From positions 1,054,001 to 1,118,000 of the forward strand of contig NZ_CP013382.1 in NCBI RefSeq assembly GCF_001513745.1: 64,000 nt of DNA, written 5' to 3'. This DNA comes from Burkholderia humptydooensis (GTDB taxonomy: Bacteria; Pseudomonadota; Gammaproteobacteria; Burkholderiales; Burkholderiaceae). Positions 8,928-17,646 of the stretch are shown in pieces (position 1 is the first letter of the stretch; each line of letters starts with the position of its first letter). The position numbers and the translations under genes were made by a program. Under the pieces are notes generated by a model. The model did not search any database. It was not told the origin of the DNA and was given only the letters and a program-made list of their open reading frames with translations.

Positions 8928-11665
8928 GGCATCACCTCCAGTTGGTCGAACGGGGCGGGGTCGAGCGTCAGCAGTTCTGCGGGCAGCGCGATGCCGTCCT
9001 GCACGCGCGCCGTCGCGGCGAGCAGCCGCGTCTGCTTCGCGGGCGCCGCGCCGCGATAGAGCCGCGTGACGTCGACCGCGACGACGCCGGGCACGCGTTG
9101 CGCGACGGCGATCAGCCCGGAGAGCTGCACCGGCTGCGCGAGCTCGCGCGCATCGAACGAGCACGCCGCGCGCAACGCCGCTTCGACGGCGGCGAGCACT
9201 TGCGGCGCGTCGTAATCCGGATCGCGCTTGATCGCGAGGCCGAGCCTGAACGTGACGAGCGCCGCGCCGAGCAGCCGCACGCTCACGTGCGGATCGCCGC
9301 TCGCCACGAGCGCCGCGAGCAGGTGGCGCCAGACGGTGCTCGACGGCGACAGCGCCGCGCCGTCGGGGCCCGCGATCGTGATCGCGATCGTCGCGCCGTG
9401 CGGCAGCGGCAGCACGCGCGCCTGCGCCTTCGCGACGCCGCTGAACGCGCGCGCGTAATCCTCGTAGTCGACGAGCGACACCGCGCGGCCGAGCGTGCGC
9501 GTCGCGAGCGGCATGTTGCGCCGCGCGGCGTCCGCGCTCTCGGGATCGGTGCCGCCTTCGGCCGCGCGCGGATTGCCGACGCTCCTCACGCCGAGCGGGC
9601 GGCTCATCAGTTGCGTGAGCGTATCGGCGCGGACGTTGCCCGCCGCGCCGAGGCCCTTGCGGTAGCTCGCCCGCACGTTGTTCACGCCGCTCGGCAGCCG
9701 CGCGCCGCGCAGGCCGTCGCCGAACGCGACGAACGTGCGGCCCTGCTCGTCGGTGTTCAGCGCATAGGCGCGCTCGGCCGCGCCCGCGCCGAACAGCGTC
9801 GCGCGCTCGTGCCACGCGACATCGCCGATCCGCACGGCGAGCGCGGCCGCCGCGCCGATCTCGTTGGCCGCCGCGCGATAGGTGAGCGGGGCCTGCTTCA
9901 GCTCGAACCGCTGGAACGCCTGCGACGCGTCGCCCGCGCCCAGCACCTGCGCGACCGTCTCGCCGTGCGACGCGAGCGCGACATTGCCGTGCACGACGAC
10001 GCTGTCGCGCGCGAGCGCATCGGCGAGCGGCGGCGCGATTTCCAGGATGCAGCGCGCGCCGTCGATCCGGTGCGCGGCGACGAGCGTCGCGTGCACGACG
10101 ACTTTCGCGCCGTCGCGCACGCGCGTGCCGAGCACGACGAGCCGGCGGCCGGGCAGCAGGCCGTCGGCGCTCGCGGCAACCGGCACGCGCGCGCCGCCGA
10201 CGTCGCCCGTCACCGGATGGTCGGCCGGAACGAGCGGCTCGGACTGCACGAACACGGCCGTGTCGCGCACGTGCCATTTGAAGCGCGCGTAGTTCGCGCC
10301 GCGCAGCGCGAGCCGCGTGACCTTGCCCGACAGCGCGAACTCGGCGCGCGACACGTCGTCGGCGGCGTCGATCGCGAACAGCTCGACGAAGCCGCGCGCC
10401 CGCGCGCCCGTGCGCGAGAAGCGCGCGCCCGTCGCGGCGGCGGCGGCGGGGTCGATCGCACCCGCGCCGGCGAGGCCGCCGCCGCCCGCGCGCAGGATGT
10501 CGCGCGCGGCGCCGGCCGTGACGCGCCACCCGCCGGAGCCGGCGGCCGCGCCCGTCGACGGCGCGGCGCGGTGGTAGTCGCCGAGCGCGAGCACCGCGTA
10601 GCGGCCGGTCCTGCCCGGCACGGCCTGCGCGGCGACGGCGTCGAGATCGACGCTCCCGTCGCCCGCCGGCGACAGCACGAAGTTCGGCCAGTCGCCGCGA
10701 TCCTTGCGGCCGCCCAGGTAGCCGGTGCGGAAGTCGCCGCTCATGCTGCGCCACATCGGCGCGTTGTGCCCGAACACCGCCGCGCGCTTGCGCAGCGCAT
10801 ACAACCGCGCGTGGGCCGGCATCTCGCCCAGGCCGTGCGTCCAGCCGATCCGCGTGCGGTCGTGGTCCGCATCGAGCGCGACGTCGTCGAGAATCCGGAA
10901 GTCCCAATGGCGGCTCGCCGGATCGCGGTCGAATTCGTCGCCGACGAACAGCACCGCGTCGCCCGGCTTCAGGTCGTTGCGCACGCCGGCCAGATACGCG
11001 ATCGTGTCGCCGCGCCTCGGCCGTCTCGGCCGCGCCATCCACGGCCGCATCGCGTTCCATTCGGGGCGCGCGTCGACTGCCTCGAGCGTCTCGAACGTCT
11101 GCGGCGTCTCGTTCGGGCCGGGCACGCTCTGCACCTTCAGGCCCGCGTCGAGCGTCACGCGCGACGGCACGCCGGTCACGAAGCTGCCCGGCTCCGGCGC
11201 GAGCGTCGGCGGCGGCGCGGGCGGCGTGTCGAGCGCGAACGCGAGCCACGTCTCGGCGGCCACGCCGGGGCGCAGCCGGTAGCCGATCAGCTTGCTCATC
11301 TCCTGCAGCGATACGCGCTCGGTCGCGGTGCGCAGATACGATTCGTTCGCGATGCGCTCCTGGTAGAACGTGAGCACGTCGGCCGCGCAGGCGAACGCGT
11401 CGATCAGGCCGATCGTGAAGTCGTCGTCGTCGCGCGTGCGCAGCGCATGCAGCGCCGGCAGCGCCGCCTGCGACAGCGCCGCGTGCAGGCTGTCGCGGAA
11501 CTGCGCGTGGTCGCCGATCCGGTACGCGATCGCCGACAATCCGTCGCGGTTCGCGAGCCCCTGCGGGGTGTCGGCCGCCGTGCCCGCGCAACAGCCGCAG
11601 CATTCGCTGCCGGGCGGTTGCGGGCTCGCCCGCGGCTTCGGCTCGGGTAGGGGGAGCGGGTTCAT
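8924..11665 (-). CDS. Putative baseplate assembly protein (J-like, second copy)
   Basis: A protein of 913 residues. The N-terminus has a CCGCC cysteine cluster at about 22-26, followed by the conserved block FTIGLIDAFACAADVLTFYQ and YRLRPGVAAETWLAF. The C-terminal third carries the gpJ/gp6-like core (RTFVAFGDGLRGARLPSGVN, YRKGLGAAGNVRADTL, a segment around LVDYEDYARAFSGVAKAQAR). Proteins of this kind form the baseplate wedge (Afp11/Afp12 level) that triggers sheath contraction. It overlaps both neighbours by 4 bases (ATGA at 11662-11665, GTGA at 8924-8927), indicating coupled translation. Confidence 0.9.
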   Translation of the reverse strand: MNPLPLPEPKPRASPQPPGSECCGCCAGTAADTPQGLANRDGLSAIAYRIGDHAQFRDSLHAALSQAALPALHALRTRDDDDFTIGLIDAFACAADVLTFYQERIANESYLRTATERVSLQEMSKLIGYRLRPGVAAETWLAFALDTPPAPPPTLAPEPGSFVTGVPSRVTLDAGLKVQSVPGPNETPQTFETLEAVDARPEWNAMRPWMARPRRPRRGDTIAYLAGVRNDLKPGDAVLFVGDEFDRDPASRHWDFRILDDVALDADHDRTRIGWTHGLGEMPAHARLYALRKRAAVFGHNAPMWRSMSGDFRTGYLGGRKDRGDWPNFVLSPAGDGSVDLDAVAAQAVPGRTGRYAVLALGDYHRAAPSTGAAAGSGGWRVTAGAARDILRAGGGGLAGAGAIDPAAAAATGARFSRTGARARGFVELFAIDAADDVSRAEFALSGKVTRLALRGANYARFKWHVRDTAVFVQSEPLVPADHPVTGDVGGARVPVAASADGLLPGRRLVVLGTRVRDGAKVVVHATLVAAHRIDGARCILEIAPPLADALARDSVVVHGNVALASHGETVAQVLGAGDASQAFQRFELKQAPLTYRAAANEIGAAAALAVRIGDVAWHERATLFGAGAAERAYALNTDEQGRTFVAFGDGLRGARLPSGVNNVRASYRKGLGAAGNVRADTLTQLMSRPLGVRSVGNPRAAEGGTDPESADAARRNMPLATRTLGRAVSLVDYEDYARAFSGVAKAQARVLPLPHGATIAITIAGPDGAALSPSSTVWRHLLAALVASGDPHVSVRLLGAALVTFRLGLAIKRDPDYDAPQVLAAVEAALRAACSFDARELAQPVQLSGLIAVAQRVPGVVAVDVTRLYRGAAPAKQTRLLAATARVQDGIALPAELLTLDPAPFDQLEVMP

Positions 11666-14196
11666 TTGCCGCCTCCGGCAGAGATCGCGAGCCGCCCGCG
11701 CTCGGGGAAGTTCGGATCGTTGGCGAGTTGCGCGATCTCCAGCGCGCCGATCGCGACGACGCCCTGGTCGAGCGTGGTCGGATCGGGGTGGATCAGGCGC
11801 TGGAAGGTGTCCGCCCGCACCGCGTCGACGCCCTCGACGGCCTGCGCGGCGGCGACGACGCGGCTCAGGTACACGTCCTGCGCGAACGTGAAGTTGTCCG
11901 GATGGAACACGCCGAGCGTGCCGTCGGCGAGCACGCCGCTCGACAGCGCGCGCTGCACCGCGTGCAGCACGTCGGCGCGGAAATAGCCGGGATTCACGCA
12001 GACGTGCAGCGCGACGTCGAGCGGCACGTAGATCGGCGCGTTCACGTCGAGGTCGTAGCCGGCCATCCGGAAGCGTTCCAGATGGCGGCGCAACTGCGTC
12101 CTGAACGCCGCGTCGACGTCGCTGCCGCCTGAGCGGTCCGCGGTGACGAACACCGTGTGCCAGCTTCCGGTCCAGCGCAGCGTCGCGGCGGCGCGCGGCA
12201 CGTCGGCGCGCAGCTCGGCGGCGGCCGCGTAGTCGGCCGGCGTGACCGCGCGCTGCTGCGTGCGGAACGCCTGCGGCGCGTCGCGGCGCGCGGCCTCGAT
12301 GCTCTCCGGCTCGACGCCGCCCGCCGCCGGCAGCGGATTGCGCAGCGCGGCGAACACGCCGCTCGCGTGCGTGACGACGTGCGCGATCGCTTCCGCGCCG
12401 ACGTTGCCCGCCGTGCCGTTGCCGACGCGGTACGTCGCGCGCAACGACGTGCCCGGATCGGGCCGCTTGCCGTTCGCGCCGTCGCCGAAGCGCACGCGCG
12501 CGCGCGCGTCGTCCTCGATCTCGACGACGAAATCGGCCGCCGTGGCCGCGCTGTCGAGCAGGTCGCGCTGGGCGGTCCACGGCTGCGACGCGCCGTCGAC
12601 GAGCGCGATGCGCGGCGTCGCGTCGCGCGGCCGCGCGGACAGCAGCGCGCTTGCCGGCCACCATGCGGCGTTTGGCGCGATCGTCACGTCGAGCATCGCG
12701 GCGAGATCGAAGCCGTGCGTGAGCGGCGCTTGCGCGAGCGCCGGGCGAAAGCGCGGCGGCACGGGCTGCGGCGCCGCGCGATCGCAGCAGCCGGTGGGCG
12801 CGGCGGGCGCGAGCGTGAGCGCGGTGTCGGCCGGCACCGCGCCGATCGCCTCGCCGGCGATCGTGCGGCCGTGATCGGCGAGCACGACGTTGCCGCGCGC
12901 GACGCTCACGTCGAGCCCCGGCCGCTCATGCACCGAGACGCACAGCGGGAACGGCAGCGCATCGGCCGCGTCCCACGCGAGTTCGGTGATGTCGAGCGGC
13001 GCGTCGACGGGCGGCTCGTCGAACAGGCGTCCGGACGGATCGGTCGTTTGCGTCGCCTGCGTGAGCCGCACGATCCAGCGGTGCGTGCGGTCCGCATCGT
13101 CGGCGGCGAACGTGGTCGGGCTCACGACTTCCTCGAACATCAGGAAATCGCCCGCCTTCAGCGGCGGATGGCCGCGCAGCGTCGCGCGCGTCGCGCCGCG
13201 CGTCATGCAGCACGCGGCGTCGCCCCACGTGTAGAGCGGCAGCGTGTTCAGCCTGTCGTCGAGCGTCGCGTCGCGCGCGGTCTCGAACACGAGCGCGCCG
13301 GCGTCGAGCGCGTCGGCGAGCGCGCGGCTGTCGGGCGCGACTTCGGTCGCGAGCGCGGGCGCGCGCGTGAGCAATGGCGTGCCGGCCGGCAGCGGCACGC
13401 CGCGGCCGACGACGCCGACGTGCACGAACGCGCGCGCATTGCAGCCCTCGTGCAGCAGATAGTCGACGAGCCGCGCGTGGCGGCGCACCGACACGCGCCG
13501 CCGCGCCGTGGCGAGATACGCTTCGTTCGCGATCGCGTCCTGCCGGTACGACAGGTTGTCGGCCGCGTATGCGAGCAGCTCGACGAGCATCACGCCGAGA
13601 TCCGCGGCCGAGCGCTCGGTCCAGCCGGGCGCGAGCAGGCTCAGCCGGTCGAGCATCAGCCGGCGCAAGCCGTCGTAGTCCTTCGCGAGATAGTCGATGT
13701 CGGGCTGCGCGCGCGGCGTGGGCGGGCACGCGCGCGGCGCCGCGCAGTCGAAATCCGACCGGCATTCGACCTTGAACGAGAACGCGATGCGCGCGAGCCG
13801 CGGATCGAAGCCGGCGGGCGGATCGCTCGCGCCCGTGTTCGCGACGATCGACAGGGTGTAGCGCGAATGGTCGCCGCTGCCGTCGGTGCGCACGACGAGC
13901 GTGCGCGGCAGGTCGTCGACGGTGTCGACGAGGCCCGCCTCGGCCTGCGGCGGCAGCGCGTTCGCCGGCGAGCACCATTCGATGCCGACGGTGCGGATGC
14001 GCTCGCCGCCGTCGATGCGCAGGTTCTGCGGCTTGAGCGTGAAGCCCGCGCGCAGCAGCCGCACGAACAGCGTGCGCTGGCGTTTCACGCCGGGCGGCGC
14101 CGCGCGGTCGAGCACCTCGACGAACTCGATCGCGTTCGCCGAGCCGCTCGTGCGCAGCACGTCCAGGCGCCGGGCGTCGCAGCAGTGGAACATCAT
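11662..14196 (-). CDS. Putative baseplate assembly protein (J-like, first copy)
   Basis: A protein of 844 residues. Hallmarks include DIDYLAKDYDGLRRLMLDRL, LGVMLVELLAYAADNLSYRQ and the repeated ARLVDYLLHEG block. The C-terminal J-like core has VRFGDGANGKRPDPG and YRVGNGTAGNVGAEAI, followed by TPADYAAAAELRADVPRAAA. It corresponds to the Afp11/T4 gp6 class of baseplate wedge. The beta-sandwich-like first 150 residues are typical of the eCIS version. Its ATG is 4 bp inside the end of the gp25 gene, and its stop overlaps the start of the second J-like gene. Confidence 0.9.
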   Translation of the reverse strand: MMFHCCDARRLDVLRTSGSANAIEFVEVLDRAAPPGVKRQRTLFVRLLRAGFTLKPQNLRIDGGERIRTVGIEWCSPANALPPQAEAGLVDTVDDLPRTLVVRTDGSGDHSRYTLSIVANTGASDPPAGFDPRLARIAFSFKVECRSDFDCAAPRACPPTPRAQPDIDYLAKDYDGLRRLMLDRLSLLAPGWTERSAADLGVMLVELLAYAADNLSYRQDAIANEAYLATARRRVSVRRHARLVDYLLHEGCNARAFVHVGVVGRGVPLPAGTPLLTRAPALATEVAPDSRALADALDAGALVFETARDATLDDRLNTLPLYTWGDAACCMTRGATRATLRGHPPLKAGDFLMFEEVVSPTTFAADDADRTHRWIVRLTQATQTTDPSGRLFDEPPVDAPLDITELAWDAADALPFPLCVSVHERPGLDVSVARGNVVLADHGRTIAGEAIGAVPADTALTLAPAAPTGCCDRAAPQPVPPRFRPALAQAPLTHGFDLAAMLDVTIAPNAAWWPASALLSARPRDATPRIALVDGASQPWTAQRDLLDSAATAADFVVEIEDDARARVRFGDGANGKRPDPGTSLRATYRVGNGTAGNVGAEAIAHVVTHASGVFAALRNPLPAAGGVEPESIEAARRDAPQAFRTQQRAVTPADYAAAAELRADVPRAAATLRWTGSWHTVFVTADRSGGSDVDAAFRTQLRRHLERFRMAGYDLDVNAPIYVPLDVALHVCVNPGYFRADVLHAVQRALSSGVLADGTLGVFHPDNFTFAQDVYLSRVVAAAQAVEGVDAVRADTFQRLIHPDPTTLDQGVVAIGALEIAQLANDPNFPERGRLAISAGGGK

Positions 14197-14561
14197 GATG
14201 CCGCTCCCGGCGCGGTGAAGCGCGCGCTGTGCGTGCTGCGATCGAGCAGCACCGTGTAGCGGAGCTCGACGCGCAGCGCGCCGTCGTCGTTGAGCACGTC
14301 GACCGACTGCACGGCGACGAGCCCCGCGAGGTACTGCTGCAGCGCGGCCTGCACGAGCATCTGCGTGGTCGCCGCGAGCGTCGTGCTGTTCGGCTCGAAC
14401 ACGAGCGCGAGCAGCCCGCTGCCGAAGTCCGGCCGCATCACGCGCTCGCCGGGCGCGGTGAAGAGCACCTGCTCGATCAGGTCGCGGATGTGATCGTCGC
14501 GCGCGGCGGCCGCGGTGCGGCCGAGCGCGTCGAAACGGTACGGGAAGGCGAGATCGGTCAT
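14193..14561 (-). CDS. gp25-like baseplate wedge protein (Afp9 type)
   Basis: A protein of 122 residues, the usual length for the GPW/gp25 family. Diagnostic segments are the N-terminal FPYRFDALGRTA, DHIRDLIEQVLFTAPGERVM, and RPDFGSGLLALVFEPNS (with the EPR-like contact region shifted to EPNS). The C-terminus is a beta hairpin (LRVELRYTVLLD). gp25 joins the baseplate to the first sheath ring in T4, T6SS (TssE) and eCIS. The gene sits between the PAAR-like tip and the J-like proteins, as in other contractile systems. Confidence 0.92.
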   Translation of the reverse strand: MTDLAFPYRFDALGRTAAAARDDHIRDLIEQVLFTAPGERVMRPDFGSGLLALVFEPNSTTLAATTQMLVQAALQQYLAGLVAVQSVDVLNDDGALRVELRYTVLLDRSTHSARFTAPGAAS

Positions 14562-14571
14562 GGGAGCCTCC

Positions 14572-14889
14572 TCACGTCGCGAGCACGCGCGTCTGCGCGG
14601 CGACGGGCATCATCGGCGTGCCCGTGGGGATGCAGCTCGACGCGCCCGCCATCGTCGCGACGGGCACGCCGCCCGCCAGCACGCGCGCGGCGCCGGCGAG
14701 CCACTGGCCGGTCGCGCACGGCGGGTTCGGCGAGCCGGTGAGCGCGCACGCGGCGATCGCATACGGGCACGCGATCGTCACGGCGGGCTGCCCGGACAGC
14801 AGCACGCGCGGAAACGGCGACAGCGGGCTCGCCTGGCCGGCGTGCGCGCACAGCACGCTGGCGCCGAGGTGGAGGATGGGCGCGGGCAT
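14572..14889 (-). CDS. PAAR-like spike tip protein
   Basis: A protein of 105 residues from MPAPILHLGASVLCAHAGQA. It has the low-complexity, Gly/Pro/Ala-rich, beta-repetitive make-up of DUF4280/PAAR-like tips, with cysteine and histidine residues (VLCAHAG, TIACPYAIAACAL, SSCIPTG) that could bind a metal at the tip. The position between the gpV-like spike and gp25 is the expected place for an Afp10-type spike cap. No C-terminal toxin extension is present. The next gene starts 10 bp away. Confidence 0.75.
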   Translation of the reverse strand: MPAPILHLGASVLCAHAGQASPLSPFPRVLLSGQPAVTIACPYAIAACALTGSPNPPCATGQWLAGAARVLAGGVPVATMAGASSCIPTGTPMMPVAAQTRVLAT

Positions 14890-14891
14890 CG

Positions 14892-15404
14892 CTACACCAC
14901 CGTCAGCGCGCCGAGATTGACGTCGACGCTCGGGCCGGTCATGTTGATCACCGCGCCCTTGCCGTTCGAGATGATGATCCCCACGTCGCTCACGGAGATC
15001 ATCGCGCCGGTGGTCGTCTGGATCAGGATGCCGCCCGTCGGGCCGGGCACGTCGCTGATCACGAGGCCGTTCTTCAGCGGCGTCTGGATCGTGAAGCCCG
15101 TCACGCCGGGCGGCACCGCGTGCGCGAGGAGCGGCACTTCGGCCGCGGTGCCCCAGTAGCCGCCGACCCAGATCGGATAGTCGGGGTCGCCGCGCTCGAA
15201 CTCGATCCACACGCCCGCGCCGATCATCGGCACCGTGAAGAAGCCCGTGTTGATCCCGGCGGCCGGCACGCACGGCATCGCCCACGTGCCGGGCACGAAG
15301 CCGGCGAGGTCGGGCACCATCACCTGGACGCGGCCGATCTGCATCGGATCGACGTTGTTCGCGACCGTGCCGCGGTACTTGCCGAAAAGAGGCGCGCTGC
15401 TCAT
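14892..15404 (-). CDS. gpV-like spike protein (OB-fold plus beta-helix)
   Basis: A protein of 170 residues from MSSAPLFGKYRGTVANNVDP. The N-terminal half is an OB-fold typical of baseplate protein V and the VgrG base (IGRVQVMVPDL, GVWIEFERGDPDYPIWVGGY). The C-terminal half has a short repetitive beta-stretch (ILIQTTTGAMISVSDVGIII) that would make a triple-stranded needle. In most eCIS and T6SS, gpD-like and gpV-like parts are fused in one VgrG/Afp8 protein; here they are two genes. ATG 15404 overlaps the stop of the gpD-like gene by 4 bases. Confidence 0.9.
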   Translation of the reverse strand: MSSAPLFGKYRGTVANNVDPMQIGRVQVMVPDLAGFVPGTWAMPCVPAAGINTGFFTVPMIGAGVWIEFERGDPDYPIWVGGYWGTAAEVPLLAHAVPPGVTGFTIQTPLKNGLVISDVPGPTGGILIQTTTGAMISVSDVGIIISNGKGAVINMTGPSVDVNLGALTVV

Positions 15405-16525
15405 GTTGGCACCGACGGAAAAGTGGAGACGAGCCCGTTGCGCGCGAGCGAGAAGCTCTGCTTGTACGAGCCGCGCTCGATCTCGTGCGTGACGCGCTTC
15501 ACGTAGTAGAGGCCGTCGAACGGCACGCCCGCGCCGCGCACGCCGACGAGCGAGCGCGATTTGAGGAGCCGCCCGTATTTCGCGACGTCGAGCTTGCCGG
15601 TGCCGAACACCGAATCGCTGTTGCGGCTCGCGTACGCGAGCCCGGCCATCAGCGCTTCCGGCGCCGACAGGTGCGCGGTGGCGTCGAGCTTCTCGATCTT
15701 CGGCGGCAGCGGCGGCACGAGGCCGAGCGGCGGAGCGAGCGGCGTGACGTCGGGGATCGGCACGGGAATCGGCACCTTCGTCGTGCTCTCCTGGAAGAAC
15801 ACGATCGGCATCGACTTGCGCTCCTTGTCGAACGTGAAGGAGAGGCTCTCGACATTGGTCTGCGCGTCCATGCCGGTCGTGAGCGCGGGCTGCGGATCGC
15901 CGACGCGGATCTCGGGCCCCCAGTAGGCCTTCGACGTGCCGGGCCCGGGCCCCGGCTCCAGATAGAACACGTAGCCGGCTTCGCCCGCGAGGCGCTTCAC
16001 GTATGCGTAGTCGCTGCCGCGCTGCTGCGGGATCTTCTGGATCGGCAGCGGGGGAATGTCGAGGATGCTCGGGATCACGATTGGAATCACGCCGAGCGCC
16101 GCGTATTTCGCGAGGCACAGCAGCACGCGCGCCGACGGCGGCATCGCGGGAAACGGGATGCCGGGCAGCTCGATGACGTCCATCAGCGCGGACAGGTCCT
16201 TGCCCTTCACGACGAGCTTGCCGACGCCGCCTTCGCCCGGCTGCGTCTCGACGTTCGTCGTCACGCCGTCGATGATCGACTGCGCGCGCCCGTTGATCGT
16301 CACGACGAGCACGACGCGCATCAGCGGCAGGCTGCCGCCGCCCGTCAGCAGGAACAGCGTGCGCAGCGGCGAGCGGGCGGGCAGCTCGAAGGTCAGCTCG
16401 AAGCCGCTTTGCGCATCGCCCGAGCCGTCCTCGACGCGTGCCTGCACGAGCGCCTGCAGCACGTCTTGCGGCGCGGGCGCCGGCACGGGGCCGATCAGCA
16501 GCGACAGATTGACGGCATTGCGCAT
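15401..16525 (-). CDS. gpD-like hub protein (phage late control D family, half of a split spike)
   Basis: A protein of 374 residues from MRNAVNLSLLIGPVPAP. It carries the late-control-D/VgrG hub architecture: two beta-barrel segments (LRTLFLLTGGGSLPLMRVVL; VGKLVVKGKDLSALMDVIEL), QRGSDYAYVKRLAGEAGYVF, and a C-terminal GLYYVKRVTHEIERGSYKQS. A Pro-rich loop near residues 255-290 (VPIPVPIPDVTPLAPP) is unusual. AGGA lies about 10 bases upstream of ATG 16525. It would form the trimeric hub on which the separate gpV-like needle sits. Confidence 0.9.
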   Translation of the reverse strand: MRNAVNLSLLIGPVPAPAPQDVLQALVQARVEDGSGDAQSGFELTFELPARSPLRTLFLLTGGGSLPLMRVVLVVTINGRAQSIIDGVTTNVETQPGEGGVGKLVVKGKDLSALMDVIELPGIPFPAMPPSARVLLCLAKYAALGVIPIVIPSILDIPPLPIQKIPQQRGSDYAYVKRLAGEAGYVFYLEPGPGPGTSKAYWGPEIRVGDPQPALTTGMDAQTNVESLSFTFDKERKSMPIVFFQESTTKVPIPVPIPDVTPLAPPLGLVPPLPPKIEKLDATAHLSAPEALMAGLAYASRNSDSVFGTGKLDVAKYGRLLKSRSLVGVRGAGVPFDGLYYVKRVTHEIERGSYKQSFSLARNGLVSTFPSVPT

Positions 16526-16538
16526 GATGGCGTGCGTC

Positions 16539-16889
16539 CTACAGGCCCGGCGGCAGCGGCAGCGCGATGCGCGCGCCGAGCGTGTCGGTGAGCTCGAACG
16601 GATCGGTGAGCGCGTTCGCGTCGGCGATGCGCCAGTAGAGCGCGGCGTCGCCGTACGCCTGCGCGGCGAGCGTGTCCGGCCGCTCGCCCGCGCGCACGAT
16701 GTGCTCGGCGGCGATCGCGATGTCGCGCCGCTGCGCGATGAAGCGGCGGCGCAGGTACGGCACGCCGGGCTCGCCCGGCTCGCGTGCATAGCGGGCGATC
16801 GCGACGCCCGCGTAGCGGCTCGTCGGCGCGAACGGGCTCGACGGGATCGCGCCCGCGTCGATCAGCAACTGGACGGGATCGGTCGTCAT
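16539..16889 (-). CDS. Short LysM-like tail protein (gpX type)
   Basis: A protein of 116 residues. The C-terminal 55 residues read as a LysM (EHIVRAGERPDTLAAQAYGD, ALYWRIADANALTDPFEL, RIALPLPPGL), a module that follows the tube-initiator in Afp7/Pvc7-like proteins. Here it is a separate gene, 97 bp downstream of the CIS-tube-like gene. The 97-bp gap (16890-16986) holds no other evident gene. The probable role is bridging the tube and hub. Confidence 0.8.
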   Translation of the reverse strand: MTTDPVQLLIDAGAIPSSPFAPTSRYAGVAIARYAREPGEPGVPYLRRRFIAQRRDIAIAAEHIVRAGERPDTLAAQAYGDAALYWRIADANALTDPFELTDTLGARIALPLPPGL

Positions 16890-16986
16890 GGCCGTGCTCG
16901 CCGGGTTGCGCCGCGCATGCCGCCGGTCCGCTCGCGAACGGGCGAGCGAAGGGCGCGCGGTGGGCGTAGAGCGCGTGAGGATCGTT

Positions 16987-17646
16987 TCATGGCAGGTTCC
17001 CGATGCCTAGCGACGTGAGGGTCGCGCTGCCCGCCTTGTCGGCGAGCGCCTCCCGCGTGCGCAGGTGACTGAGGAAGATCGTGCCGCCCTTGTGCGTGAA
17101 GCCGAGATCGTCGGTGCTCATCACGCGCAGGCCGAGCGAGACTTTCGCGCGCAGCGGATTGAGCGCCGGGTCGAACGCTTCCTCGGCGATCGACAGCTCG
17201 GTCACGCGCACCGGCACGACGCGGCTCTTGCTCCAGACGAACAGCGCGAGCGGCGCTTCGGGCGGAATGATCTCGAGCGTGCCGTTCGCGGTTTGCGACG
17301 CGACGTTCAGCAGTTCGTCGACGCTCGGATTCACGAGCGCCTCCAGCGCGGCGAGCTGCGGCGCGATGCCGAACGCGACCGCGTTCGCGTGGCTGTCGGG
17401 GAATTCGAGCTGATCGGTCGCGTCGATTTCGGCTTCGACGCGCAGGCTCTCGATCGCCGGCCCCTTGAGCCGGAACGGTTGCGCGCGCTCGCCGCCGCCG
17501 TCGCCGCCGACGCCCTGCACCTGATAGCTGCGCGTGAGCGTGTCGGGGTTGTACTGCAGCGCGATCGTGCGCCGCACCGCGCCGCCGCCGGGAGCGAGGA
17601 TCACGAGGCCGCCCTTGACGAGCCTGGGGGAGAACGGGGTGGTCAT
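16987..17646 (-). CDS. CIS tube-related protein (Afp7-like, without LysM)
   Basis: A protein of 219 residues from MTTPFSPRLVKGGLVILAPG. Features of the family are ALQYNPDTLTRSYQV at about residues 30-45, then FRLKGPAIESLRVEAEIDAT, APLALFVWSKSRVVPVRVTE, and LRAKVSLGLRVMSTDDLG. These proteins resemble tube initiators that sit between hub and tube. The LysM that is normally at the C-terminus is encoded by the next gene. ATG 17646 overlaps the end of the large DUF4157 gene by 4 bp. Confidence 0.85.
   Translation of the reverse strand: MTTPFSPRLVKGGLVILAPGGGAVRRTIALQYNPDTLTRSYQVQGVGGDGGGERAQPFRLKGPAIESLRVEAEIDATDQLEFPDSHANAVAFGIAPQLAALEALVNPSVDELLNVASQTANGTLEIIPPEAPLALFVWSKSRVVPVRVTELSIAEEAFDPALNPLRAKVSLGLRVMSTDDLGFTHKGGTIFLSHLRTREALADKAGSATLTSLGIGNLP

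Noticed and set aside
6885..11603. Single 1,572-codon minus-strand frame joining two tail genes
   Set aside because: Upstream of GTG 8927 the frame is an Arg-rich shadow of the J-like gene; real coding starts at 8927 with a ribosome site and GTGA overlap.
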